From Bradyrhizobium manausense (GTDB lineage: Bacteria > Pseudomonadota > Alphaproteobacteria > Rhizobiales > Xanthobacteraceae): a stretch of 64,000 nt of DNA. The notes under the pieces are model-generated. The model did no database searches. It was not told the origin of the DNA and saw only the letters and a program-made list of their open reading frames with translations. Each line of letters opens with the position of its first letter. The first letter of the stretch is position 1. Made by a program: the position numbers and the translations under genes. Positions 46,759-55,226 of the stretch are shown piece by piece. Location: positions 496,001-560,000 of the forward strand of contig NZ_JAFCKB010000002.1 in assembly GCF_018130615.1 (NCBI RefSeq). Reading direction: 5' to 3'.

Positions 46759-47115
46759 CTACAACCGCTCCGCCGTCCACGTGCCCGAGCACAGGGCGCC
46801 GCGCCAGGTGCCGGAGCCCGAGGTGCCGCTGAGGCGCCCGAAGCCGACGGCGTGCTTGATGCCCGTGCTCAGGCTGACATTGATCGCGCCGGCGTCCGCG
46901 ACGCGGCCCGACGCGGTTACCGCGGCGCTGCTCGAGGCGATCTGACCGTTACTGATGCCGATCGCGACGGTCGCGCCGTTGCCGCAGGTCTCGCTCGATG
47001 ACGAGATGCGGACGTTCCATGTGCCGTCGAAAGTCGAGCCCGCGGCATCCGCCTGCGTGAGCGGGAAGGCGATCGCGACAATGGCGGCGAAGAGTCCTTT
47101 GCAAAATCCGTTCAT
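46759..47115 (-). CDS. Small secreted protein of unknown function
   Basis: A 118-residue protein with a signal peptide (about residues 1-25, cleavage near ADAAG) and a compact domain FDGTWNVRISSSSETCGNG...GTWRGALCSGTWTAERL. It holds two Cys likely to form a disulfide. The fold may be a lipocalin-like beta barrel; no name can be assigned. The ATG at 47115 (MNGFCKGLF) starts the signal peptide. Confidence 0.7.
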   Translation of the reverse strand: MNGFCKGLFAAIVAIAFPLTQADAAGSTFDGTWNVRISSSSETCGNGATVAIGISNGQIASSSAAVTASGRVADAGAINVSLSTGIKHAVGFGRLSGTSGSGTWRGALCSGTWTAERL

Positions 47116-47245
47116 GACGCGCCCCTTGGGGTTGACCATGCGGGGATCGTGTCATGGGCGCGGAAGGAGCGATGTGAGGACTATCACGCGTGCGAGATGC
47201 TCTGTGAGGTGACGCACGTCGCAGGGATAGCGCGGAGCAAACGCA

Positions 47246-47273
47246 AAGGGCCCGGATCACGGGCCCCTTGTCC
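47246..47273 (-). terminator. Intrinsic terminator of the DUF2147 gene
   Basis: A 7-bp stem GGGCCCG / CGGGCCC with a 5-nt loop; on the minus strand it is followed by TTTGCGTTT. It lies 24 bp after the DUF2147 stop. Confidence 0.75.
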
Positions 47274-47296
47274 GTCTCGCTACGTTGCGTTCGATC

Positions 47297-48196
47297 CTAG
47301 TTCACGCGCGTCCAGGTCTGGCCGCCGCAGAACATGCCGCCGAAGGCGCAGCCCTGCACGCGCAGGCGGTCCGTGCCCTTCAGGGTAATGGTCGAATCGT
47401 AGGTCGAGCCGGAGTTGGGATCGAGGATGCGCCCGGACCATTTCTGGTCCTTGCCGGGCTTCATGTTGATCAAGACCTGTTCGCCGTTCTGGTTCGATTT
47501 GCTGTCGACCGAATAGCCGCAGAGGTTATTGCCGCACTGCTCGATGCGAACCTTGCCTTCCTTCTCCTCGGTGAGCCAGACGCCGAGCGGCGAGGTGAGA
47601 TCGCGCGCAGGCCCGGCAGCAGGTGGCGGCGGTGCGACGGCGGCGGACTGAACGGGAGCGGGAGCGGCCGCCGGCGCAGGTGGCGGAAGCGGAGCCGGCG
47701 GCGCGGCTGCAGCGGTCGGAGCTGGCGGGGGAGGCGGTGCGGGCGGCACTGCGGTCACCGTCGGGGCAGCGCTCGGCGCCGGTTGAGGTGGCGGCACCAT
47801 CGCGTCTTCGGCCGGCGCGTTGTTGGCGGTTGTGGCCGGAGGCGGCGCTGGCGGGGGCAGCGGAGCGGGAGGCGGTGCTGCGGCTGCGGGGGCGGGAGCA
47901 GCAGGCGCTTGTTCTGCCGCGGACGGGGCTGCCACAGGCGCGGGGGCCGGCGCTGGCGCGGCCGGTGCTTGCGGATCGGACTTGGCCTGTTGTGGGGCCT
48001 GCTGGTCCGGCTTGGTATCGTTCTTCTTGGCCTTCTTGGCCTTGCCCTGACCGGTGTTGTCGTAAACGCCGGGAATCTGCACCGTGCCGCGGTCCGGATC
48101 GATGCGGATGGTGCGCCCGCCATATTCGAAAGTGTACTGCGCTTGTGCTGCGGTGCTCGCCAAAAGGAATGCGGCCGTGGCCAACAGCTTCCTCAT
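47297..48196 (-). CDS. Secreted DUF2147 protein with Pro/Ala-rich linker
   Basis: A 299-residue protein with a signal peptide (residues 1-20, ATAAFLLASTAAQA), a short N-terminal segment YTFEYGGRTIRIDP, then about 140 residues of Pro/Ala low-complexity linker. The C-terminal DUF2147 domain begins at about residue 205 (GVWLTEEKEGKVRIEQCG...LCGY...KWSGRILDPNSGSTYDS). It carries four Cys. The ATG at 48196 has GGGAG 6 nt upstream, which excludes the ATG 6 nt earlier. A CRP/FNR-like palindrome lies 60 bp upstream. Confidence 0.85.
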   Translation of the reverse strand: MRKLLATAAFLLASTAAQAQYTFEYGGRTIRIDPDRGTVQIPGVYDNTGQGKAKKAKKNDTKPDQQAPQQAKSDPQAPAAPAPAPAPVAAPSAAEQAPAAPAPAAAAPPPAPLPPPAPPPATTANNAPAEDAMVPPPQPAPSAAPTVTAVPPAPPPPPAPTAAAAPPAPLPPPAPAAAPAPVQSAAVAPPPPAAGPARDLTSPLGVWLTEEKEGKVRIEQCGNNLCGYSVDSKSNQNGEQVLINMKPGKDQKWSGRILDPNSGSTYDSTITLKGTDRLRVQGCAFGGMFCGGQTWTRVN

Positions 48197-48256
48197 TTCC
48201 ATCTCCCGAACAGGTGGTCCCCGCACCGACGCTTACGCTCCGGTCCGATCGCGAAA

Positions 48257-48272
48257 AGTGATCTAGATCACT
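48257..48272. promoter_or_regulatory. CRP/FNR-type palindromic operator candidate
   Basis: A perfect 16-bp palindrome AGTGATCTAGATCACT with the core GTGA-N6-TCAC of CRP-family sites, 60 bp upstream of the DUF2147 start. Confidence 0.5.
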
Positions 48273-48373
48273 GTCACGGTATGAGTCGTCTGCCGGCGGT
48301 TCAGGGTTCAATAACGCGAAACTCGGTCCAGAGTTGGACGCGCGGTTGCGACCAGCCGCCGCGCTTCGTCCAG

Positions 48374-48868
48374 CTACTTCTCCGCGCAGCCTGAATCCGC
48401 GGCCTGCTCGGCGCGGGAGAGGGCCGCCGCGTTGGCCTTGTCGGTGTGGATCTCGACCGCGCCAACAAGACAGGCCTTCTCGCCATTGATCGCGAACACC
48501 TTGAGCTCCTGGACCTCGCGCTCGTCGTCACCGACCCGGCTCCAGGCGCGTATGATCGCGGCCCTGGGCGCACCGGCGCGCATGATCCACTGCACCTTGT
48601 CGCCAAAGGCCTTGCCGGCGCCGCGCCATTGCGCCGTCGGTCCCTGCAGCTTTTCGATCGATCGCCTGGGGGCGATCGTGAGTGACACGATGTTGCCCTC
48701 GTCGGCGAAGCGCACCACGTAGCCGGCCGGGCCGGGGCAGGTCCACAGCCCGAACCCTTCCTTGGATTGATCCCTGCAGGCGGGGCCGGTCGCCGGCGTG
48801 AAGGGCGTCTGTCCGGATGCGTTACCAGCCCCGGCCACCGCGAGCGCCAACGCGATCATCAGCCGCAT
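48374..48868 (-). CDS. Small secreted protein of unknown function
   Basis: A 164-residue protein with a signal peptide (about residues 1-19, cleavage near ASGQ). The mature part has four Cys (PACRDQSKEGFGLWTCPGPAGY, EKACLVGAV, DSGCAEK). No family is recognised. It starts 1 bp after the stop of the PheC-like gene upstream, so both belong to one operon, and a role around the same periplasmic step is possible. Confidence 0.7.
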   Translation of the reverse strand: MRLMIALALAVAGAGNASGQTPFTPATGPACRDQSKEGFGLWTCPGPAGYVVRFADEGNIVSLTIAPRRSIEKLQGPTAQWRGAGKAFGDKVQWIMRAGAPRAAIIRAWSRVGDDEREVQELKVFAINGEKACLVGAVEIHTDKANAAALSRAEQAADSGCAEK

Positions 48869-48869
48869 G

Positions 48870-49664
48870 CTAGTCGAACCAGGCGGCGTAGATCTTCTTG
48901 TAGCTGCCGTCCTCCATGGAGAGGTGCAGCCATTGATCGACGAAGGCTTTCAGCGCCGTGTCGCGCTGGAGCCAGTAGGCCTTCTCCGAGAAGTCGAACG
49001 GTTTGTCCGGGTGCACCGCGCAGAGCACGCCTGAGTGCTGCTTTTGCTGGTAGCGGGTCTCGGAGGCGTCCGTCATCATCAGATCGGCATTGCCCTTGGC
49101 GATCTCGTCAAAGATCGCGGTGTTGTCGGGGAAGACGGTGATGTCGGCATCCTTGACGTTGGCGCGCGCGAAACGCTCGTTGGTCCCGCCGGGATTGACG
49201 ATGACCCGGGTGCCCTTCTTGTCGATGTCGGGAAGCGTCTGATACTTGCCGACGTCGGCGCAGCGCGCGATCGGCGTCTTGCCCTCGCGCATGATCGGGA
49301 TCGAGAAGAATCCCTTCTTCTGGCGGTCGAGCGTGACCGAGACGCCGCCCATGGCGATGTCGAACTGGTCAGCCTCAAAATCCTTCATCAGCTTCGGCCA
49401 GGCCGTCGGCACGAACTCGACCTTGACGCCGAGCGCCTTGCCCAACGCCTCGGCCATGTCGACGTCGAAACCGGAGAACTGCTGCGTGGCCTTGTCCAGA
49501 TAGGTGAAGGGCTTGTAGTCGCCGGTCATGCCGACGCGCAATGTGCCGCGCTTGATGATCTCGTCGAGGCGCGAAGGGGCCGCCTGCTGTGCGTAAGCCG
49601 AGAGGTTTGCCAGCGACATTACGGCCAAAGCCGCCAAGATCCGAACAGTCACTCGAACGATCAT
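48870..49664 (-). CDS. Periplasmic cyclohexadienyl dehydratase (PheC-like)
   Basis: A 264-residue protein of the type II periplasmic-binding fold with a signal peptide ending in AYAQQ. Over its whole length it follows cyclohexadienyl dehydratase PheC, which turns prephenate into phenylpyruvate or arogenate into phenylalanine. Shared segments are RVGMTGDYKPFTY, FDIAMGGVSVTLDRQKKGFFS, VNPGGTNERFARANV (with the catalytic-type Glu), DLMMTDASETRYQQ and CAVHPDKPFDFSEKAYWLQRD. A solute-binding role is less likely. The start at 49664 begins the signal peptide. Confidence 0.83.
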   Translation of the reverse strand: MIVRVTVRILAALAVMSLANLSAYAQQAAPSRLDEIIKRGTLRVGMTGDYKPFTYLDKATQQFSGFDVDMAEALGKALGVKVEFVPTAWPKLMKDFEADQFDIAMGGVSVTLDRQKKGFFSIPIMREGKTPIARCADVGKYQTLPDIDKKGTRVIVNPGGTNERFARANVKDADITVFPDNTAIFDEIAKGNADLMMTDASETRYQQKQHSGVLCAVHPDKPFDFSEKAYWLQRDTALKAFVDQWLHLSMEDGSYKKIYAAWFD

Positions 49665-49780
49665 CTCTTTTCCACCCAAGTCTTTTCCACTCATGCCCAA
49701 GCTGTCATTGTGCAGCCGTAAGACGTGGATTTAGACCAGATGCCAGTTTCTGGCGAGGCGGAATTGAAAGGAATCTTGGC

Positions 49781-50290
49781 GTGACGATCTCGATGTACGA
49801 GGCCTCGGTGGGCCTCTTCGTGCCTTACCTGCGCAATCTGTCCGTCCTGCTCGACAAGGGCGTTGCCTATGCCGAGACCCGCAAGTTCAATCCTGCGGTC
49901 CTGCTCGGCATGCGCATGGCGCCGAACATGTACGATCTGGCCCAGCAGGTCGGCGAAGCCTGCCGCCATGCCACTGTCGCTCCGGCCTTGCTGGCCCAGT
50001 GCGAACCGGTCGCGCTGCCGCCGCTGGAGCACGACATGGCCGGGCTTCAGGCGCGGATCGCCACCTCGATCGAATTCATTGAAAGCCTGCCGCGCGCCGA
50101 GATCGATGCGGCTGCCGAGCTGAAGGTGTTCTTCAGGCTCAAGAACGGGACCGAGCTGCCCTTTACCGGGCGGACGCTGCTGCTCACCAACAGCGTCCCG
50201 CAATTCTTCTTTCACGTCACGACCGCGTACGACTTGCTACGGCACGCCGGCGTCGAGCTCGTGAAGAAGGATTTTTTGGGCCGCAAGTAA
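49781..50290 (+). CDS. DUF1993 family protein
   Basis: A 169-residue helical protein matching DUF1993: FVPYLRNLSVLLDKGVAYAE at the start, LGMRMAPNMYDLAQQVGEAC, and the C-terminal PQFFFHVTTAYDLLRHAGVELVKKDFLG. The layout suggests a DinB-like four-helix bundle. The GTG at 49781 is chosen because AAAGGA lies 8 nt upstream; ATG 49793 is the alternative. Function unknown. Confidence 0.82.
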   Translation: MTISMYEASVGLFVPYLRNLSVLLDKGVAYAETRKFNPAVLLGMRMAPNMYDLAQQVGEACRHATVAPALLAQCEPVALPPLEHDMAGLQARIATSIEFIESLPRAEIDAAAELKVFFRLKNGTELPFTGRTLLLTNSVPQFFFHVTTAYDLLRHAGVELVKKDFLGRK

Positions 50291-50307
50291 TTGGCGGGCC
50301 CGATGTA

Positions 50308-50330
50308 CACCTCTCCCGTCGGGAGAGGTG
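50308..50330. repeat. Short palindromic repeat (CTCTCCC type)
   Basis: CACCTCTCCCG-T-CGGGAGAGGTG, a copy of the palindrome at 22966 and 33512, between two convergent stops. Confidence 0.85.
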
Positions 50331-50351
50331 CACGGAGACCTCCTGCCAGTG

Positions 50352-50849
50352 TTACGCTTCGCCCTTGCGCTCGTAATCGGCGAGCGAGCTGCGGCCGGCG
50401 ATCTCGCTGCGGAGCAGCTCGAAGCGCCGACGGGCCTCATCCTCGTGCTCGTCGACGAAGCGTACGGCGGCCTCGCTCGTCATCGGGCCGCTGACCACGG
50501 GGGCCGACTGCTCGCCGATGGTCTCGTGAACGTAGTACTGGCGGTCGTCGCCCCGATGCACCGTCCATTTCAGGCGGATCGCGACCATCGGTCCGGGGCC
50601 GACCTTGCTGTAGCCGTCAGCGTCGGTGTGGTCCGGCACCAGCGGCTGCTCCTCGATCATCGGATGCTCGTCAGCGACCGGTTGCTCGTCAACCGCATGA
50701 TGTTCTTCGACGACCGGCTGCTCACCAACGACGACGATCTCGGTCTCGCGGATGATCTCGGTTTCGCGGACAACCAGGGCCGGCTCGGGGTGCTCCAAAA
50801 TGCTGGCGATGGTCGCCAGCGCGTGGTCGGTCGGGTCGATCTCTGACAA
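50352..50849 (-). CDS. Hypothetical acidic protein
   Basis: A 165-residue protein. The first 75 residues are a Glu/Val/Pro-rich low-complexity stretch with repeated EEQP/DEQP/DEHP units. A small folded part follows (GPMVAIRLKWTVHRGDDRQYYVHETIG...AAVRFVDEHEDEARRRFELLRSEI). No family is recognised. The gene is alone between repeat elements. Confidence 0.65.
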   Translation of the reverse strand: MSEIDPTDHALATIASILEHPEPALVVRETEIIRETEIVVVGEQPVVEEHHAVDEQPVADEHPMIEEQPLVPDHTDADGYSKVGPGPMVAIRLKWTVHRGDDRQYYVHETIGEQSAPVVSGPMTSEAAVRFVDEHEDEARRRFELLRSEIAGRSSLADYERKGEA

Positions 50850-50973
50850 GGGTCCATCCTCCAGCTCGACGCGGCCGGCAAAGTCTGTCCCACTGCCGCC
50901 GCGGCCGGATACATTACGCGGGTTTGATTAAGGCTGAGTTGGGGCCTGATCTGCACCAAAATGGGACGCATTC

Positions 50974-50990
50974 TGGCCTTCCGAAGGCCA
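50974..50990. repeat. Small palindrome
   Basis: TGGCCTT-CCG-AAGGCCA, a 7-bp palindrome next to the larger dispersed element that follows. Confidence 0.5.
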
Positions 50991-51000
50991 CCAGACCAAC

Positions 51001-51086
51001 CATGATCCGGAAAAGTGCGCAGCGTTTTCCGGAAAGATCGCGCACAAACAATAAGCTAAAGCGCGATGAGGATTCATCGCGCTTTA
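51001..51086. repeat. Dispersed repeat element, also a likely terminator
   Basis: Holds a CCGGAAAA...TTTTCCGG inverted pair (51007-51032) and a 12-bp stem AAAGCGCGATGA / TCATCGCGCTTT (51058-51085). Elements built from these two parts recur in Bradyrhizobium and relatives (general knowledge). The second hairpin, 23 bp past the dehydrogenase stop, can end the minus-strand sugar operon. Confidence 0.75.
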
Positions 51087-51108
51087 GCCGCCCGCCTTCG
51101 GATTTACC

Positions 51109-52098
51109 TCAACCAAGCACGTCCTGATTGATGATGTTCTGCCGGATCGGATCGCCGTCCAGCACGCTCAGGATGTTGCGCGCGGTCTGCTCGCTCATGC
51201 GGCTCACCGCCTCGACGGTGACGCCGGCGACATGCGGGGCCATGATGACGTTGGGCAGCGCGAACAGCGCATTGCTGACCGGCGGCGGCTCGACCTCGAA
51301 CACGTCGATGCCGGCACCGGCGAGCTTGCCGGAGACGAGCGCGTCGTACAGCGCCGCTTCCTTCACGATGCCGCCGCGCGCGGTGTTGATGAGATAAGAT
51401 CTCGGCTTCATCCGGCCGATCCGCGCCGCGTCGAATAGGCCGATGGTTTCCGGCGTCTTCGGGCAATGGATGGTGACGAAATCGGCGTTGGGCAGCGCGG
51501 CGTCGAGGTCAGTGACCGGCTCGCAGCCGGCGGCCTTGATGTCGGCCGCTCCCTTGTAGGGATCGTAGACCTGCACGTTCATTTCCATCGCGAGGCACCG
51601 TTTGGCGGTGCGGCTTCCGATGCGGCCGAAGCCGATGATCAGCACGGTCTTGCCGTAGAGGTCGAACGGCAGCATGCCGAGTCGGTTGGCCCATTGGCCG
51701 TCCTTGACGCAGGCGTGCATCTCATTGGCGCGCTTGGCCAGCGTCAGCATCATGAACAGCGCTTGCTCGGCGACTGAGGGCGAGTTCGCGCTGCCCGCGA
51801 CCATCAGCGGCACCTTGCGGCGGGAGAGGGCGGGCACGTCGACGGCGTCGTAGCCGACGCCGATGCGTGTCACCACTTTCATGTCCCTGGAGGCTTTGAG
51901 CTCGGTCTCGCCAAAGGCGGTGGCGCCGAGCGCGACGCCGTGAACCGGCGCATGGCTCTTCAGCAGCGCTTCAAAGTCCTTGGCGGAGATCAGGTTTGGA
52001 AACTCGACGAGCTCGATATCGTCCCGCTGGGTGAGGAGGGCTCGTGCCCCCTGCGACAAAGTTTGTGTAACGAAAATCTTCTTCTTGTTGGTCGCCAT
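51109..52098 (-). CDS. D-2-hydroxyacid dehydrogenase
   Basis: A 329-residue NAD-dependent dehydrogenase of the phosphoglycerate/glyoxylate-reductase type. The nucleotide motif is IGFGRIGSRTAKR at about residues 154-166. The catalytic Arg is in NTARGGIV, Glu in VFEVEPPP and His in MAPHVAG. It lies 34 bp downstream of the sugar ABC ATPase gene on the same strand, so it probably acts on a product of the imported sugar or polyol; the exact substrate is unknown. Confidence 0.9.
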   Translation of the reverse strand: MATNKKKIFVTQTLSQGARALLTQRDDIELVEFPNLISAKDFEALLKSHAPVHGVALGATAFGETELKASRDMKVVTRIGVGYDAVDVPALSRRKVPLMVAGSANSPSVAEQALFMMLTLAKRANEMHACVKDGQWANRLGMLPFDLYGKTVLIIGFGRIGSRTAKRCLAMEMNVQVYDPYKGAADIKAAGCEPVTDLDAALPNADFVTIHCPKTPETIGLFDAARIGRMKPRSYLINTARGGIVKEAALYDALVSGKLAGAGIDVFEVEPPPVSNALFALPNVIMAPHVAGVTVEAVSRMSEQTARNILSVLDGDPIRQNIINQDVLG

Positions 52099-52132
52099 CG
52101 TTCCCTGCCTGCTCGCGTTTCTTCGGTCGGCA

Positions 52133-53233
52133 TCACAGCACGACGCCGCTCTCCTCGTTTAGCAGGTGCATATTGTTGAGGTCCATCGCCAAACGCATGG
52201 GGGCTCCGTCCTTGGCGCCGGCATTGGGATTGACGCGGCCGCACACCGGCGTGCCGTCGAGGCCGAAATAGACCAACGTCTCCATTCCCATTGGCTCGGT
52301 GACGTCGAGCACGGTGTCGAAGGTCTCGACGCCGGGATCCAGATGTGCGTGCGCCTCGGTGAGATGCTCAGGGCGGATGCCGAGCAGCAGTCTGTCAGTG
52401 CGAGGCAGCGCATTGTAGCGCGCGGCGCGGGCCGGCGGCAGAGCAAAGGCGATGCGGTCGGTCAGGCGGATCTGGAGCGTGCCGCCGGCATCTTCGAGCC
52501 GGCACGGAATGAAATTCATCGCCGGTGAGCCGATGAAGCCGGCGACGAAACGCGTCGCCGGCTTGTGGTAGAGCTCGTTCGGCGTGCCGATCTGCTCGAT
52601 CCGTCCCTTGTTCATGACCACCACGCGGTCGGCCAGCGTCATCGCTTCGACCTGGTCGTGAGTGACGTAGACGGTGGTGGTGCGAACCTTCTGGTGGACC
52701 TTCTTGATCTCGATCCGCATCTGCACGCGCAGCTTGGCGTCGAGATTGGACAGCGGCTCGTCGAACAGGAAGACTTTCGGATTGCGCACGATGGCGCGCC
52801 CCATGGCGACGCGCTGGCGCTGGCCGCCGGAGAGCTGCTTCGGCTTGCGGTCGATCAGATCGGTGATATCGAGCAGGCGGGCTGCCTCCGTCACCCGCGC
52901 CTTGATCTCGGCCTTGGGATAGTGCTTCAAGCGCAGCCCGAACGACATGTTCTCGGCGACCGTCATATGCGGGTAGAGCGCGTAGTTCTGGAACACCATG
53001 GCGATGTCGCGGTCCTTCGGGGGCACGTCGTTGACGACGTCGCCGCCGATCATGATGTCGCCGTCGCTGATGTCCTCGAGGCCGGCGATCATGCGCAGCG
53101 TGGTCGACTTGCCGCAGCCGGAGGGGCCAACCAGCACGATGAACTCATGATCGGAGATATCAAGATCGATGCCGCGTACCGCTTCGACATCGTCATAACG
53201 CTTGATCACCTTACGCAGGGAAACGTCGGCCAT
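52133..53233 (-). CDS. Sugar ABC transporter ATP-binding protein (UgpC/MalK type)
   Basis: A 366-residue ATPase of carbohydrate importers. Walker [17 protein letters not shown] (about residues 38-53), signature [15 protein letters not shown], Walker [14 protein letters not shown] and the switch His in YVTHDQVEA are intact. The C-terminal MalK-type regulatory domain follows ([16 protein letters not shown]). The start at 53233 ([14 protein letters not shown]) is clear; the frame upstream overlaps the permease gene. Confidence 0.95.
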   Translation of the reverse strand: MADVSLRKVIKRYDDVEAVRGIDLDISDHEFIVLVGPSGCGKSTTLRMIAGLEDISDGDIMIGGDVVNDVPPKDRDIAMVFQNYALYPHMTVAENMSFGLRLKHYPKAEIKARVTEAARLLDITDLIDRKPKQLSGGQRQRVAMGRAIVRNPKVFLFDEPLSNLDAKLRVQMRIEIKKVHQKVRTTTVYVTHDQVEAMTLADRVVVMNKGRIEQIGTPNELYHKPATRFVAGFIGSPAMNFIPCRLEDAGGTLQIRLTDRIAFALPPARAARYNALPRTDRLLLGIRPEHLTEAHAHLDPGVETFDTVLDVTEPMGMETLVYFGLDGTPVCGRVNPNAGAKDGAPMRLAMDLNNMHLLNEESGVVL

Positions 53234-53253
53234 TGAACTTGAACCTCTCGATT

Positions 53254-54165
53254 TCAACCCTTCGTCGCGCCGGCGGTCAGGCCGGCAATGTAGTAGTCCA
53301 TCAGGAAGGCGTAGATGATCAACGGCGGCGCCGCGCCGAGAAGCGCGCCGGTCATGATCTGACCCCAGTTGAAGACGTCGCCCTTGATCAGCGTGGTGAT
53401 GATGCCGACCGGCAGCACGAGCTGGTCCACGGATGTCGTGAACACGAGGGGATAGAGGAACTGGGCCCAGGACACCGTGAAGGCGAAGATAGTGGCCGCG
53501 ATCAGTCCGGGCAGAGCCACCGGAATGAAGATCCGCAGCAGGGTCTGCAGCCAGGAGGCGCCATCGATGATCGCTGCCTCGTCGAGCTCCTTCGGGATCG
53601 AGGCAAAATAGCCGATCATGATCCAGGTGCAGAACGGCACGGTCAGGGTCGGATAGACGAACAGCAGCACGTACCACCGGTTGAGCAGCGTGATGCCGGT
53701 CAGGTCCTGAACAAGCGCCAGCATCTTGAACAGGGGGATGAACAGCAGGCTGTCGGGGACCAAATAAGTCAGAAACACGCCGGTCGCGAGCGTAGCCGAG
53801 CCCCAGAACTTCATCCGCGCCAGCGCGAACGCCGCCGGGATGCTGATCAGCATGGTGATGATCACCACCACGATCGACACAATCGACGAATTCCAGAAGA
53901 AGCGCAGAAACTGGTTCGACGTCAGAAGCTCGACATAGTTCGAGAGCGTCGGGTGAAACACCCACCACGGGTTGGTCGCCGCCGAAATCTCCGCGCTGCT
54001 CTTGAGCGAGGTGATCAGCATGTAGACCGGTGGCGTCAGGAAGAAGATCGCAAACAGCACCAGGAAGAAATAGGACCAGCGCAGCGCCCAGGTGCGATCC
54101 CGACTCATACTTCCGTATTTGACCTTGCGGCTCGGTCCGGCTTTGTCGATTGCCATCGTGCTCAT
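53254..54165 (-). CDS. Sugar ABC transporter permease (MalG type)
   Basis: A 303-residue inner-membrane permease with six helices and the EAA loop [31 protein letters not shown] at about residues 190-220. The first helix follows a short cytoplasmic tail ([17 protein letters not shown]). The gene shares one base with the stop of the upstream permease gene (TGATG at 54165), so translation is coupled. Confidence 0.95.
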   Translation of the reverse strand: MSTMAIDKAGPSRKVKYGSMSRDRTWALRWSYFFLVLFAIFFLTPPVYMLITSLKSSAEISAATNPWWVFHPTLSNYVELLTSNQFLRFFWNSSIVSIVVVIITMLISIPAAFALARMKFWGSATLATGVFLTYLVPDSLLFIPLFKMLALVQDLTGITLLNRWYVLLFVYPTLTVPFCTWIMIGYFASIPKELDEAAIIDGASWLQTLLRIFIPVALPGLIAATIFAFTVSWAQFLYPLVFTTSVDQLVLPVGIITTLIKGDVFNWGQIMTGALLGAAPPLIIYAFLMDYYIAGLTAGATKG

Positions 54166-55100
54166 CAGGCTTCATTCCCGCGTTTGGTGACATCGCGCAG
54201 GATGAAGATCGCTGCGACGGCAAGGATCGGCACCATGAACAGCGAGACGCAGGCGCCGAGCGGGATGTCGCTGCTCTGGATGCCGACCTGGAACGCCCAG
54301 GTCGCGAACAGTTGCGTCGTATCCAGCGGGCCGCCCGCGGTCAGGATGCGCACGATGTCGAAATTGGCGAAGGTCACGATCAGGGAGAACAGTGTCGTGA
54401 TGGCGATGATGTTGCGCATCATCGGCAACGTGACGTACCAGATCTTCTGCCACCAATTGGCTCCGTCGATCGCGGCTGCCTCATAGAGCTGGTCGGGAAC
54501 CGACTTGAGCGCGGCCAGATACATGATCAGAAAGAACGGCGCTCCGTACCAGACGTTGACGAGGATGACGGAGAAGCGCGCCCAGAAGGTTTCGCCGAGC
54601 CAGGGGATCGGACCGATACCGAAGAAGGAGAGCGTGTAGTTGAAGGCGCTGTAGGAGGGATCGAACAGCCAGAGCCAGGCCAACGTGCTCATCGCGGGCG
54701 GAATCACCCAGGGCACCAGCAGCATGCCGCGCCATTTGCGCTGCTTCTTGCCGGGAATGTTGTGGACGAAATGCGCGACGATGAAGCCGATCAGCGCCTT
54801 GAAGATCACGGCGGTGACCGCAAAGATGCAGGACTGCTTCACCACCATCCAGAACGTCTCGCGCTTGAACAGGAAGGTGAAGTTGCCGAGCCCGACGAAC
54901 TTCTGCATCGACTTGTTCAGGGTCGCCAGGTGCACCGAATAGATGGCAGGATAGAGCACGAGGAGGGCGATCACCAGGATTAGGGGCAGCGTCAGGAAAA
55001 ACGCCACCGTTGATTTTCGCCCCAACACGTTGTGCAGGCTTGCGCCCTTGCGCTGGCTCGTGCGGCCGACGCGACCTTGTTCTACGACGACATCGGCCAT
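54165..55100 (-). CDS. Sugar ABC transporter permease (MalF type)
   Basis: A 311-residue permease with six helices, the first within [25 protein letters not shown]. The EAA loop is [28 protein letters not shown] at about residues 200-225. The ATG at 55100 follows AAGGA by about 9 nt; the frame reaches 55217 but the extra residues are unconserved. It pairs with the MalG-type permease to form the channel. Confidence 0.93.
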   Translation of the reverse strand: MADVVVEQGRVGRTSQRKGASLHNVLGRKSTVAFFLTLPLILVIALLVLYPAIYSVHLATLNKSMQKFVGLGNFTFLFKRETFWMVVKQSCIFAVTAVIFKALIGFIVAHFVHNIPGKKQRKWRGMLLVPWVIPPAMSTLAWLWLFDPSYSAFNYTLSFFGIGPIPWLGETFWARFSVILVNVWYGAPFFLIMYLAALKSVPDQLYEAAAIDGANWWQKIWYVTLPMMRNIIAITTLFSLIVTFANFDIVRILTAGGPLDTTQLFATWAFQVGIQSSDIPLGACVSLFMVPILAVAAIFILRDVTKRGNEA

Positions 55101-55226
55101 GGGGCAGCGTCCTTGCTGGGTGTACAACGGCAAGCCGGCCGCATTGGTCGGCTTCTCATGCGGGCGGATCGGAGCCCTGGGCGGCTCACGCGCGGTTAGC
55201 GTGAACCGCCCTGGCACACCCCGGCA

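Noticed and set aside
52133-54223. Continuous frame joining the ABC ATPase and part of the permease region
   Set aside because: The upstream part is out of frame with the permease and unconserved; the ATPase begins at 53233 with its own start.
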